Shown: one piece after another, positions 12,626 through 24,490 of the stretch
Layout: every line of letters begins with the position of its first letter
Position numbering within the stretch: position 1 is the first letter of the stretch
Assembly: GCA_003991915.1 (NCBI GenBank)
Contig: RQTK01000165.1
Span: forward strand, 168,118-232,117
Length of the DNA: 64,000 nucleotides
Source of the DNA: Elysia chlorotica
Taxonomy: Eukaryota; Mollusca; Gastropoda; Plakobranchidae
Direction of reading: 5' to 3'
Notes under the pieces: generated by a model
What the model was told of the DNA's origin: nothing
Database searches by the model: none
Seen by the model: only the letters and a program-made list of their open reading frames with translations
Made by a program: the position numbers and the translations under genes

Positions 12626-14155
12626 ATATAAATTGGATATTAACTTTAATAGATCTTGGTCAAATGCATGTAGTACATAGCAGTGATGAGCCAATTTTCA
12701 CTCATTCAGCCCAAGCATAGGTGAACATACTTCTAAAGAGGGACACTTGCTCAGACGCAGTAAGACTTAAAGAGGTTCCAACCTAGAAAAAGGCTAAAGT
12801 GGGCAACTTCTAATATGGAAGTCTGGTTTGGATCCCAAACAGTCCGCTTTTGTAACAGTTTGTGCTTGCTTGTTACTCTTAGCTCCATTTCAGTATGATA
12901 TGACCGGCAGAGTCAAAAGACCTGATTTTTGCCCCCTTCCCCCACCCCCCTTCTCATGAATTTGTCTTGGGACTGCTTAGTTGCTGACATGGGATGTCAA
13001 AAAGTCAACCAACAAAGGGCTAGAAAAGTAGATCATATGGAAATGATCCTACATTACTTCTGGATCCAACAGCCCAACAGTCACATAATCAATGTGATTG
13101 AGCGAACCAACAAGTGTAGGAGAAAAAAAAGTTAATATATATGTACAAGTGGTGTAAACAATTTTTCTTTGTCTATTAAAGATCTATGCATTCAATGCCC
13201 CCATCCTTTACAACACAAGCCATACCGAGTGTGATTTGTTTTTAATGACACATCAGCACAGTAAAGGCTATACTGTTGCCAAGTGTGAGGGATAACAAAA
13301 ATGAACACTATAGACTCTCAGTCTCATTACCATCTGATGAAAAAATGAAAAACAAAAGGGTGTTTTTCAATCTCTTATAAGAAGAATTTCCCAGCCTCTG
13401 GCACCATGCATCTTGTGAAATTTACTTTGCCTTTTAATATGCATTCCGTGAAAATGACAGAAACTGATTTTTTTTGCAATGCGCCTGGCACTTTATATAT
13501 ACATATATATCATATGGTACGCCCTATGTAAAAAAAAACCTCTAGATTTCTAAGCTCAAATACAAGAAGGGAAATATGTACATGTATGTACATCTTCTAC
13601 AAAGCAGATGAAAGACAAGATGCAACAAAGGTAACAAATTATACAACAGCTCTGTGAAACATGTTGTGCAACATCAAAGGTTTGATACTTTATAAACATT
13701 TTAAACCACAGGATAGCTAATAATCATTTTAAAAGATCTCTTAGCACTGTAAAATGTTAGTGACAAAGACTTGCAGAACCATTTTTTTTTTCACAGAATC
13801 ATTTTAAGTTAAGCAGTGCTTTTAGTATTTTTATTTTCAGAAAAGTATGTAAATTTACTGATGATTGGCATCGCTGTGTTGCACCCCCCACTAGGAAATC
13901 AACATAAGCTCTGAAGAGTTAATATAGGATGATCTCCCAAACAAATTTGGATACTTGAGATCCTTATTTGAATCTCAATTTGTTACCTTAATCAAATCTA
14001 TACACTTCATACAAATTTATCAGAAATTAGTAACATTTTAAGACAATGGACATGTGAAGAAATAACATTAGTCTACCTACGTCTGCTTGTAAGGGCTATA
14101 AAAGAGAAAAAAATAATGCTGTTTTACTTATGTACTACAAAAATTCTATTATTCA

Positions 14156-14161
14156 TTTATT
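14156..14161 (-). terminator. Polyadenylation signal of the transposase-derived gene
   Basis: AATAAA on the minus strand, about 70 bp after the stop codon at 14229-14231. Confidence 0.55.
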
Positions 14162-14228
14162 ATCTACTTAAACTATACATTTTACATTTCCAAATTTTAA
14201 AGTAAAAATTATACACTATTGCACAGCA

Positions 14229-17200
14229 CTATTTAGTATTTTTAAAAATTTTATCAGGTAGTCCTTCTTGTTTAACAATAACTCTATGAATTACAGGGCT
14301 TATGCTGCCTCTGCTACTTTCTCCGGTGACAGAAAAAGACGAGGATAGTTCAAGACTAGAGTCATGAGGTTTGAGGTTCATTCCACTCTCTTCCATAGAT
14401 GCAAACATGCTATTGTTGCTGCTACTGCTGCTGTTATCTGAAGGGCTCAAGTGATAGTGACGACTATGCAGATTATGGTCCTGGCTCCCGGGAATAGGAG
14501 AGATCAGGCTCAGACTCTCTGGGACTAACGAGCTTTGATCCACAGGATTAAATGCAGAGTCGTTCAAAACATTTATGACTGCAGAATCTAAAAGTTTTCC
14601 ATCACTAATGACACACTGCTTGAGGGGACTTATCTTTCCAAGATCAGAATCAGTCTTTGCAAGCTCCTCCTCAACCATGGTGACACTTTCATCCTCTGTT
14701 GTCTGGATCAGCTGTATTGGTTGGACACGGGAATAACTACCTTCGGAATCTTTCACAAAGATCTCACCCCCTTGTATCAAAATATGTCCACTGGGAGCCA
14801 TCATCATTTGCCCCCCATGGCTCATAAAAACATCTCCCTCTGAAGTCACTACTAACTCCTCTTCTGTTTGTGGCTTCTGCTGTTGTTCATTATTTTCATG
14901 ACTACTTAACATGCTGTCAACTGTTTCTGAGTTTTGAACAATGGTGCTGGAGGCAGGATCCTCTCTGTCGTCAATCAGGACCATTTCTTGTGACGTAACT
15001 ACTTCTTCCTCTGTAACCTCCTCATTGTGGCCCACAACAAGATCTCCTGTGAAGACTTCGTCATCTTTCTGTGCCATGAAAAAAAAAAAGAATATTAAAT
15101 ATAATTACCCATAAAGAAGAGGGAAATAAGGTAAATTGGTTTTTCTTCATTCTTTACAAAATTTTAAAAAAAGATGGAATCTGCAAATGTACAATTTGTC
15201 ACTGTATATTTTACAACTGATCACTCGTTTGTGGACTCTCAGGCTTCACCATCTAGGATTTATAATGTTTTTTGATGGGGATTTTGTTGTATGGTGTACC
15301 AAATGGTGAATTATTAGGCAATGACTACTGCACTACAATTAGCTTCTTTATTTGATAATAAAGGATATAAGAACATCAGCTTATATTATATCTCGACCAA
15401 AAAGAATGTAATTCAAGCAAAATCAGACAAAAATATGGTTAGTGTTGAGGAGTAAGAAGGTTAGAAAAACGATGTCCAAAAATGTTGGAACGTGACAGAC
15501 AGCTTTTAAATTGAACGTTAATGCTTTTAAAACACAAAATTGTTTCTAAGTGAAAATTTCTAGAAATGATCATAACTAATTCTTAGGCTTTAAGTAAATT
15601 GGGAAGCAATGTTAAATTTACTTCACATGTAAAGTTCACTAAATCACTGTTTAAATGTTAAGTCTACGGTTACAGATGAAATCTAAAGATAAACACTCCT
15701 AAAAAAAAACAAGATTGTTTTGGCCTGTAATTGATATAATTTAATGCAGTTGTTTTGGGTTTTTTTAATGTAAAATTAAAATTTTAAAAGATAATTCCAC
15801 ATGAAAACCTTATTTAAGTTTATTTAGGATAATTTTGGTGACATTTTTATTTGACATGACAAAGAAGTCACATTCATAGTCCAACTAGGATTGAACTAAC
15901 TAACTTGTTAATTTTCAATAGTTCGTTGAAGCCACATGTAGCTCACTACTGCCAATACCCTGCCTCCATTTGGTTGTGCCTAGATGGTGTTGAGCCAACT
16001 TAGCACCCACACACATCTACCCACAACTTTCCCTTATCTTTATCAACCATGCGCGCTTTAAATTGGCGGTGTTAACTCTGCGATCTTCTATCTTGCTCGA
16101 CAGTTGTCTGTCAGCTGGCACTCTCCCCATCCCCCTCTGCGTATAACAATTTTCCTTGTGACACACACCTACATTACACATGTATGTCAGTCCTGGCTTA
16201 TGGGAGAAGTGTTGTTTATTAAGCAACAACCTGACAGAACTTTGTGGTTGTCTAATTTTAAACTAGATTTAGTGTATACTGGTAAAAAATCTGTAAGCTT
16301 CCTGGCATTTTTGGTTTGTTAGATCCGAGGTTGTGTATAAGAATAGTTCGTTACATTTAAGACAGTTTACTAAAGACAAAACAGAAGACTAATTGGGGAT
16401 TTTTAATAAATTATGTGCTAGTGCAATGTAGGGTGTTCTTTGAGTCCGAATTCGTTATTCAAGTTCTATTGTGACACCTTTACTTTTAAGCAAGACCAGT
16501 TGTGAGTAAGTGGTGACCCTTGATAATAACATGAGGCTAGTTGACCATCTAGATACATCATTTTCAAATTGTTTCACTAGTACTAATGAAAATTTTGCCT
16601 TCACTTTGGAAAAATAGAGGTAATATTGACAGCGAAAATGTAATTAGTTGCTGTCAGTGTCACTCAGTCAGCCATCATCATATATATTTGACGTTTGCAA
16701 TTTTTTTTTTATTTTAAGGACATAGAATCACTCAATTTTTTTGGAAGAGTTAAAATTTTGCATATAACCCCTACTTAAAGTCTGTGTTTTAGATTTGATT
16801 TAAAAGATTAAATTAAGACTAAGAGACAGCTAAAAAGAAAAGAACCCAAGAGGAACTTACAGTAACAATATCATCAGCATTGTCTTCCATCTTGTAGTAA
16901 GATGGATGGTAAGAGTCTTCTTGTAATTTATCATCTGCTTCCTCCTCACTTTCATCAGAGGAAATGTCTGGATATACCCCAGCTTTTCGGAATGAATGAA
17001 CCAGAGAATGTTTGTTGATCACTTTGAGATAAGCATTGCACGCAAGTTCTCCTATATTGCTGCGATTGATGTATGGAGTGATGCAGTTTTTAAGGTACCT
17101 TCTGCATATCGCCTCATACTTCTGTTGAACTTGCTCAGCACATTCTACCTCTAAAGGTTGAAGAAGATGCGTTGTGTGTGCTGGGATAAACGAGAAGATG

Positions 17201-20200
17201 ACATTGTTAGATCGACCCCACTCAGCCAGGCTAACAAACACATGGCTTCTGCAACCATCCATGAGAACCAAGATTGGGTCACTGTCTCTCGTCCTCTGAG
17301 TTTGGGGCAAGAAATGTTCATTCAAGTAACGCCTAAAGATCTGTGGAGTGCATTTGCCAGTTTCAGAGACAGCTGCGTTCACATTGCTTGGAAGCCCCCG
17401 CATCATTTCTGGCCTCAAACGCACTGCCTGGAATATAAAAAAGGGTGCCATAACTCTGCCAGAAACACTTCCACATGCTATCATTGTTGTGTGGCTTACA
17501 GTATCGGCAGTGTGCCCCGATTTACCAGTGGGATGACCCAAGTTGCCATGCTCTGTGACAAGTCCAATTTCCATAATGTTAAATATTCTGTCTGTTTTGT
17601 CCAGCAGCCTATGTTTATCAATGATATTCTTAATCTCATCAAAGTAAGTACGCACTGTGTGCTCAGCATCAGCTTTATTCTTAAACTTGCAGCTCAACTC
17701 TCGGACACTGGGCCAGCGGCTGATAAAATTGTCAACCCATTTTGTTGTTAATCCATTTGCTCTAGGGTTCTTCTTGCCTTTCTCTACAGCCTGGTCTGTG
17801 GCAATCTCCCCCATCTCGAGGCGAGTGTAGCGGTAGCCATAGCGCGCCATGGTATGCAAGAAATGGACAATCTCTGCCTCTTCATCCTTGGCTAGTAGCA
17901 AAGGGGGTCCAGGTCTTGTAGTGTCGATGCTAATCCTGCCATCCACTCTGTCTCTAAGAGTGGTAAGAGGGACCCCATACTGTTTAGCAGCAGCATTAAC
18001 AGAAATGCTACTGTCTTTAACGGCCTTGTATGCTGCCTGTAGAGCCTCCTTGGCATACAATTTTCGCTTCTTAATCAGCCGTTGCTCTGTAGGTTTTGAT
18101 TCAGTCTTTCCTTTTTTGGAACTTGAAGGGGTAGAAACTGAATGCAGGGATTTTTCAGGGAGTTTCTTTTTCTTCAAAGATTTTTTGGACTTCTGGAATG
18201 GAAAAAAAAAAACATGTAAGAATGAAAATTATAATTTAAGTTTTAAAAACATATAAATCATTGAAGTTTAACACACACAAAAAGTTGAGTTAATCAGGGT
18301 GAAATTGCTTGTATTGATAACTCTCTAGCACCTGCTAGTACTTAATAAATTAAATATTTGCTTCCAGTTAAGTAGGTATTTTGTTCCAAATTACTGAAGG
18401 AGGCGAACTGGCTGAAGTGATAGTGTGTTAGTCTCCAAATTTGTCTGCAGTTTAAATCCCACGACCAGTCAAATATTTACGGTTTTTCCTACTGGTTGGG
18501 CCGGAGTCATTTGTAATGTGATCGCCTGAAACTAGCTATAAATAGTGCTTTAGTTGGACGCTCACCAACAAAATTTTAGTCAGTACATTGGAAAATCAAG
18601 AGGGACGATATACAATTTTTCTACAAAAACTATTTAGGGTTTAGCATTTGCATTTGGTTGCTTTTTCATGTGATATGTACCAGTTAAAGGACATTTTTTT
18701 TAAAACAAAACATTAAAATTAAGATTTATTAAGAAACATTGTAAATATCACCTACCACAATGACTAGTAGTACAATGTAAGTTAATACCACCCGCTCCAA
18801 AACAGACAGATAAATTCTCTTTCATTTGATATAATGTGATATAATGCACGCTAACAAATACATTGTACAAAAGTTGTTGTTTTTTTTTAAGAAATGAAAA
18901 ATTCAACAAAAACGCACTTTGCTCATGACTTTTTGACTTATAATATCTTCATATTGACTTTTCCCCATAAAATCTGCAATACCAGGAACCTTATGAATAT
19001 TTTAGATATGATGATCAGTAGTGGTTTAGATCTGGCATTAAATGTATGCCAAACATGTGTAGGGTAGGGTTGCCACTTCAGGTCTGTTCGACAATGAATG
19101 GTTAGAAACATTAATCCCAGTCTACAAATTTTCTATTCCTTATGTATTCTAGACACACTTTTCCTTGTGCTTAAATTTGTAAGCTGACAGCCAGGCTGTC
19201 AGTTAAAATCATTATAAATTCCCAGTCTGTTTGTGTGTGTGAGAGAGAGAGAGAGAGAGATTAAGAGCAGCTGGTAAGAAATATTAACCCATAATTTAGA
19301 TTTACCGTAGTGCCCGTTATCGCCCTTTATGGTATTATCCCGGATCGCCCGCTATGAAACTGGTTTCGCATACACTTTTATAATTTTTATACTTTCTTGA
19401 AGAAGAGTTCACCGTATTGCTAAAATGTTCTAGTTTCATTTTCTGTTGACCGCATGTGAACCGGTTCACTGGTTTCAAAGCTGTGATTTTTTTTAAACTG
19501 GCTTTTAATTTCCTCAATGACTGGGCTAGACAATTTTCTCAAGAAGACTTTGTAGAAAAAGATAGTCCTGTAGATGAAGAGGAGGGTGATGAGGAAAGTG
19601 ATATATTGAATTTGAACAGGGAGGTGAGGAGGAAGAAGAAGACAGTGATGATAATCTAGATCTAGATCTTCTGACCCCACTCCAAACGATCCAAACAACC
19701 CTTTACCCTGGTCCTCTACCCTTCATGATGTTGAAGTAGGGCTATTTACCTGCAGAACAGGCCCAAGTCTTGATCTTTTTGACTTTGATTATTCTGCAGA
19801 TCCTAGATTGATTTTTTCAAACTTTACATTCCTGACTCTTTCATAAATAATAAAACAAATTGAAACAGACCAAAACCCAAATTCGTTGTTCCATTTTTCT
19901 CTTCATAAATTATTATTTTCAGACAGTAGATGCCATATTGTATATCAACATGTTGTATATAAATTAAAGTAAAAATAGAAAGCGTTATAAAATTAATAGG
20001 TTTCAACTGCTGTATACATCACAAAATGATAAAAATTAAAAATTTTCAAGCTAACTTGGACAGGTTTCACTGTGAGATTGACTTGACAAAATACAGACTG
20101 GGAATAGATCTATCTAGATCTAGATCTATGCTAATTATAAATTTATAAGTATTAGCACTAGCAGCCCTGCTGGGAATAATCACAGTAGTAATCTGTAATC

Positions 20201-20736
20201 ATAATGTTCTAAATCAGATATAGAATGATAATATAATAGAAAAATGGCTATGAGTGGTCTCAGTCTCGGAGATCCAAGGAAGACGAACCTTAGATCTAGA
20301 CTGCAGACATGGTCCTCTAGATACATACATGTAGAAATCAAGATCAATCATCAAGAATCTAGAATCTAGATCTAGATTAGATTGGATCCAAACTCAAGAT
20401 CTAGAATCTAGACCTAGGGTAGAATGCACTTGTAAACAAGACCTAGCTTACGTCTTGTCATAACAATATAAGACTAAGAAGGCTTACGACGAGACGTAAA
20501 CTATGTCATGTTTGTACATTCTACCCCCAGTTTCTAGATCTAGTGCTCTCTTGATTCACAAAGGCATGGGTTTGTTTACACATCGATAAATGGGGATTTG
20601 CTAAGAACATTACTGGGCTTGTGGTGGCTTTTTATTTAACGAGAAATAATACCTCTCTTGTTAAATTTACACCCTTAAAGTTACATGATAGTATTGCTAA
20701 CTTTATCATATATATACTCACCTTTTTAGGTTTCAT
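14229..20736 (-). CDS. Domesticated pogo/CENP-B-like transposase with acidic Ser-rich tail (3 exons)
   Basis: Exons in transcript order are 20736-20722 (MKPKK, then gtgagt), 18192-16861 and 15068-14229. All junctions are phase 0 with AG/GT sites, giving 728 aa. A Lys-rich N-terminus precedes a Psq-type HTH (about 47-90: YAKEALQAAY to LTTLRDRV), a CENP-B-type HTH (about 103-175) and a DDE_1 fold (about 206-400: VLMDGCRSH, HTTHLLQPLEV). The usual first Asp (IDET-like) is Met212 in FNIMEIGL, the second Asp is kept (317) and the third is Glu353. Residues 450-728 come from a separate acidic, Ser-rich exon with a SUMO-type VKQE at 714. No terminal inverted repeats were seen around it. Intact frame, introns and lost catalysis suggest a host gene binding DNA in the nucleus; the specific function is unknown. 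The tiny first exon is supported only by phase and donor quality. Confidence 0.78.
15900..16285 (+). repeat. Dispersed repeat, copy 2 (in intron of the transposase-derived gene)
   Basis: Counterpart of 9410-9785 in the same orientation; shared landmarks include cgttgaagccac, tagatggtgttgagcc, gggagaagtgtt and aaactagatttagtgt. It is diverged (roughly two thirds alike by eye), so the insertions are old. Confidence 0.75.
18396..18590 (+). mobile_element. Diverged tRNA-derived SINE
   Basis: The head reads ggcgaactggctgaagtgat, followed by a degenerate B box and then the family core ctactggttgggccggagtc and a truncated tail. It lies in the first intron of the transposase-derived gene. Confidence 0.6.
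19233..19261 (+). repeat. (GA)n microsatellite
   Basis: Short gagaga run after tgtgtgtg. Confidence 0.9.
20417..20527. mobile_element. Palindromic MITE-like element, copy 1
   Basis: The left end gggtagaatgcacttgtaaa is the inverse of the right end tttgtacattctaccc. The centre carries taagaaggcttacgacgaga, also found in the element at 52852. It lies in the first intron of the transposase-derived gene, about 200 bp downstream of its first exon. Confidence 0.7.
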
Positions 20737-21014
20737 TTTTAGTAGATTAAATAGGCATACGTGAGAATTGGATATTAATATGCTCGATAATGCGTCATTA
20801 CAAAAAAGGAGGGATAAGACGATCAATGGCGACCAGCAGTAAGCACAGCCCAGAAGCTGGACCGGAATAGAAACGAAATAAGCTTTTAAGAGTCTAGGGC
20901 AGTGCGGTTGAGAAGTGAAGACCACAGGATTTGAAGTTCGCAGAAGCACAAACAGCCCTACGTAAGTAAAAAGAGCATTCCGAAATGAGCTTGTTTAGTA
21001 CAATATGGCAGCCA

Positions 21015-21225
21015 GTTTTGTAATTTGATGGAACAGGGATAGGATAGCCTAGGTATTTTTCTCATGCGCATCGGACTTTTCAGCATGGATTGGGGAAAAT
21101 ATAAATCGTGAACGCGTTCTAAGGTTGTCATGGAAAGGGAAATATAGTTTTGTCGTTAATGTGTATACATATTTTGGGTGTTTTTTTATATCACATTTTT
21201 ATCTGTTCTTTTAATCTGTGATGAA
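21015..21225 (+). repeat. Paralogous intergenic segment, copy 1
   Basis: Shares ttgtaatttgatg, ttttctcatgcgca, gcatg..ggaaaatat, gcgttcta..gttg and ttttatatcac-like blocks in order with 25096-25450. It sits upstream of the transposase-derived gene. Confidence 0.65.
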
Positions 21226-21525
21226 GACCGAAGAGGATCGATACACAGAGCAGACGCGCGATGCTGATATCAGAAAGACTTTGAACGGTACTTGAGTGCT
21301 AATATGTTACATGTAGACCACAATGAAGTGTGCCTATTAGTACATGTATTACACATTTACAGAGGGTTTCTTGTGGGGTTTTTTTTTAGGCAAATAGGTA
21401 CAATGCTATAGGAAGAATATGAGGAAGGACATGTCCAAAACTTTTCTTGCTCGATCAATACTTCAGAATATTATTATTTCTTTATGTTTTTCGTTTTGTT
21501 TTATTTTTGTTGTTGTTTGTATTTC

Positions 21526-21669
21526 TACTTTGTTGTTGTTGTTGTTGTTTTTCTTTTGTAGTGGTTTCAATTTTTTTTTGGTGTGTGTGTTGCTTTGTTG
21601 TTGTTTGTTTTTGTGTTGTTTTCGTTGTGGCCGTTGTTGTTGTTGTTGTTGTTTTTTTGTTTTTTTTTT
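21526..21669 (+). repeat. T/TTG-rich low-complexity tract
   Basis: Runs of ttg triplets mixed with poly-T; it generates artefactual Phe/Val/Cys- and Gln/Lys-rich open frames on both strands. Confidence 0.9.
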
Positions 21670-21907
21670 GAATGGTTGCAATTCCTTTCCTACCCATCAT
21701 AGTTTTAAGTCAAATATAATGTCCCGAGCAAAACCGCTAACCCCTTTTAGGCACATTCGCAACAATGCAAGACATGGTCGTACATTACATGATTGTGATT
21801 CGTCTAAAAGAATAAATTGTCTTTGTGTTAGAGAATGAGAAGGTTAAAAAAGGGGCGTAGAAAAGGTTAAGGTTACAAACGATCATCTAAAGAGAGATTG
21901 GCAATAA

Positions 21908-22025
21908 GTTAAGTTGGTTTCTTAACGTCCAACGTCAACAGCAAAGCTATTTTATGGACGAGTATGAGGAGTAAATCTGAATGTTTTACGTATTGCCTCA
22001 CAGAGACAGTGCGAGATGTAGGAAA
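21908..22025 (-). mobile_element. SINE 3' fragment
   Basis: The plus strand reads ttggtttcttaacgtccaac and later tgcctcacagagacagtgcg, the reverse-oriented tail of the tRNA-derived SINE family. The head is missing. Confidence 0.5.
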
Positions 22026-22135
22026 GAGCGAACTGAGAGGGGGAAAAAGGATACTCGATAAAAAGAGATAGACAGGTATAACGAGAACAATGCAGGTTTA
22101 AAGTTAGTGTTCACTTGAGTGTAAAACGTGTGCGA

Positions 22136-22162
22136 GAGAGAGGGGGGAGGGGAGAAATAGAA

Positions 22163-22195
<33 letters not shown>
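22136..22195 (+). repeat. (GA)n-rich tract
   Basis: Imperfect gagaga run with a G-rich interruption. Confidence 0.9.
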
Positions 22196-23184
22196 GCAGG
22201 TTCTTATTCGAGAGGCAGAGCGGGAGGGTGAGAGTGGGGGGGGGGTGTTTAAAATGATTAATAATGAATGACGGAGTTGGGTGATATCATTTGAACGTCG
22301 AAGGAGATACGGCAGTGGTAATGGGTGTGGTTAAAGGATCGATGGTGGACATATTTGGGGGGAAAGACATGTATTGTGAACGGGATAGGTGTTGAGCTGT
22401 GTGCCTTTGATGCTGCAAATGAAATCATATAATACACATACAGCAATCAAACACAACGATATTTTAAAAATTACAAAGCAGTATATTAATTTATGACACA
22501 AACAAACAAAAAATGATGTAGACCTACATGTGCCAAGCCACTAACAAACTAGCCTACATAATAATAATATATCAATTTAACAATGCGCATTTTCTTCCGG
22601 GAGGAAAAAAAAAAACAACTAAAGAACGGTGGATGATCAAAGTCTCGTTTATGCAGGGACAATGAATAATAAGCACAATTAATTAAACTACTAAAAGTAT
22701 GTACGCAAGCGGCGGTGAATTAACTCTTTTAAACACCAGACGTAATGTCTGTACGCTTGCAGAAAAGCGACGTACTTCTTGTACCTAGCATGCCTACCAT
22801 TCTATGTGGAATTCACAGAAATACTGGGAGGGAAGAGAGCGCCCGCATCAACCTCAAAACAGTTTTCTCAGTATTGGGTGTTCGAAAGGGGGAAACGTTT
22901 CTCAGCTTTAAGTATCCCATAGCATCTAAATTTAGCAAGAACTACAAAAAAAAAAAAACGTAAATCAGATTTAACAAATTAAACAAAAAATATGCCGGAA
23001 AATAACCTAAAAAACCCAACAGAAAACGGCAAGCTTAAAACGAATAAATCGAACAAAACAAAAAGTGTGCCATCGCCATCTTGATCAGGCACAACACTTA
23101 AATAAATTGACCCCCCCCCCCTCTTCCCCTAAAATAAAAATAAATGTTATATATAAATCTCAATTTTTAATCTCCGCTCATTGC

Positions 23185-23439
23185 TGACAAGTCCAATTTC
23201 CATAATGTTAAATATTCTGTCTGTTTTGTCCAGCAGCCTATGTTTATCAATGATATTCTTAATCTCATCAAAGTAAGTTTCAAGAGAAAACTACAGAATA
23301 GCAACACAATACATGTGCTACAAAGGAGTAAAGATGCAGGACAGGACATATAAGACTTGAAAAAGATATGTGGAGAAGGATATGGACGAGGTCAACTTGG
23401 AGAACATGCTCAAGATAGAAATAGACAACTAGTGCTCTC
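23185..23439 (-). pseudogene. Chimeric duplicate: transposase exon fragment fused to segment B
   Basis: Bases 23185-23278 are identical to 17556-17649, inside the DDE exon of the transposase-derived gene. From 23278 the sequence switches directly to a copy of 12073-12234. The order is the reverse of the source order on the plus strand, so this is not a simple spliced retrocopy. It cannot encode a functional protein. It directly abuts the (ATT)n tail of the LINE fragment at 23530-24490. Confidence 0.9.

Positions 23440-23529
<90 letters not shown>
23440..23529 (+). repeat. (AAT)n array, probable LINE 3' tail
   Basis: On the minus strand this is an (ATT)n run directly following the LINE 3' end at 23530. 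CR1/L2-type LINEs are known to end in short tandem repeats. Confidence 0.9.
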
Positions 23530-24490
23530 TATTGCATTTATATAGCGCACTTCCATGAACAACCATGCTCAGTGCGCTTAACAATGTCCATTATCACATG
23601 TACAAAAGAAGAATAATCATATAATATTGACACAATACAATATTACATTCAAAAGCCACAAGCAATCATCATGGGTATTTACAACTTTCACCGGTTCAGT
23701 TTCAATCGTCAAAAAGGTAGAACTTAAGTATGCATTTGGAAATTTCCAAGGAAGGTGCTACCCTAATATTTTTGGGAAGGTTGTTCCATACTTTGGGACC
23801 AGATGGTAAAAAGATCGCTGACTTGTTGATTTATAGTTTCTATTTGGTACAACAAGAATGGTTTTATCAGCTGAAGATCTAAGCTGCGTAGCAGGTACAT
23901 ACATTTTAAGACAGAGATATATGTAGGTGCCATCTGACTGAGGCATTTATAGCAAATTATGCACAACCTGTACATTATCCTTTTTTTTATTAACAGGCAG
24001 CCAATGTAAATGGTGAAGAATAAGACTTATGTGTTCACATTTTTTCATTCTCACAATAAGCCTTGCTGCGCTATTTTGAACTATTTGCAATCGATTAATA
24101 GTGTCGTTGGGAAGAGATGCCAGTAAAACGTTACAGTAGTCAAGCTTGGACAAAATCAAAGATGAAACAAGGGTCTTTGTCACATTCTCATTTAGATAGG
24201 TTCGTACGTTTGCAATTTTCCTAATTTGAAAATATAACTTTTTACATAAGGTCAGTTACATATGATGACATTGACATATTTTGATTAAAAAAAGGAACAC
24301 CTAGATTTTTTACTCTCTTCTTGCTATTTATTATATGCCCGTTGATATTGATAGTTGTTTGAGGCATATTCGCAGCTTTATTTCCAATCAGTATAATTTC
24401 AGTTTTGTCATCGTTGAGTTTTAGTCTATTGCTAGTCATCCAAAGTTTTACATTATAAACACAGTCAGATGATTTAGTGACTAAAAATGT
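23530..24490 (-). mobile_element. 5'-truncated, frameshifted CR1/L2-like LINE fragment
   Basis: Minus-strand translation, spread over several frames, gives typical end-of-reverse-transcriptase text: LWMTSNRLKLNDDKTE, TKTLVSSLILSKLDYCN, NRLQIVQNSAARLIVR, LHHLHWLPV and ADKTILVVPN. The 3' end carries an 8-bp-stem hairpin (agcgcact / agtgcgct, 23543-23580) and an (ATT)n tail. Frameshifts and truncation make it inactive. The clade is inferred from memory of motif wording. Confidence 0.85.

Larger units (their letters stand above)
4898..14155. other. Gene-free AT-rich intergenic DNA between convergent 3' ends
   Basis: About 9.3 kb without a supported gene. It contains homopolymer A/T runs, a 145-bp tandem pair near 7.1 kb, an (AAT)n array, one copy of a roughly 370-bp dispersed repeat (9410-9785), a segment later copied to 23.3 kb (12073-12234) and a 40-bp tandem pair (12546-12625). 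Short frames show no domains. Confidence 0.6.

Noticed and set aside
17158-17751. 197-aa plus-strand open frame
   Set aside because: Antisense shadow of the transposase DDE exon, which has clear domain matches on the minus strand.
14229-20736. Active pogo transposon
   Set aside because: No terminal inverted repeats seen near either end, three exons, and the first catalytic Asp replaced by Met.
21419-21838. Phe/Val/Cys-rich small membrane protein
   Set aside because: Produced by the T/TTG low-complexity tract.
23185-23439. Simple processed retrocopy of the transposase mRNA
   Set aside because: The two parts are in the reverse order to the transcript and no poly-A tail of that mRNA is present.
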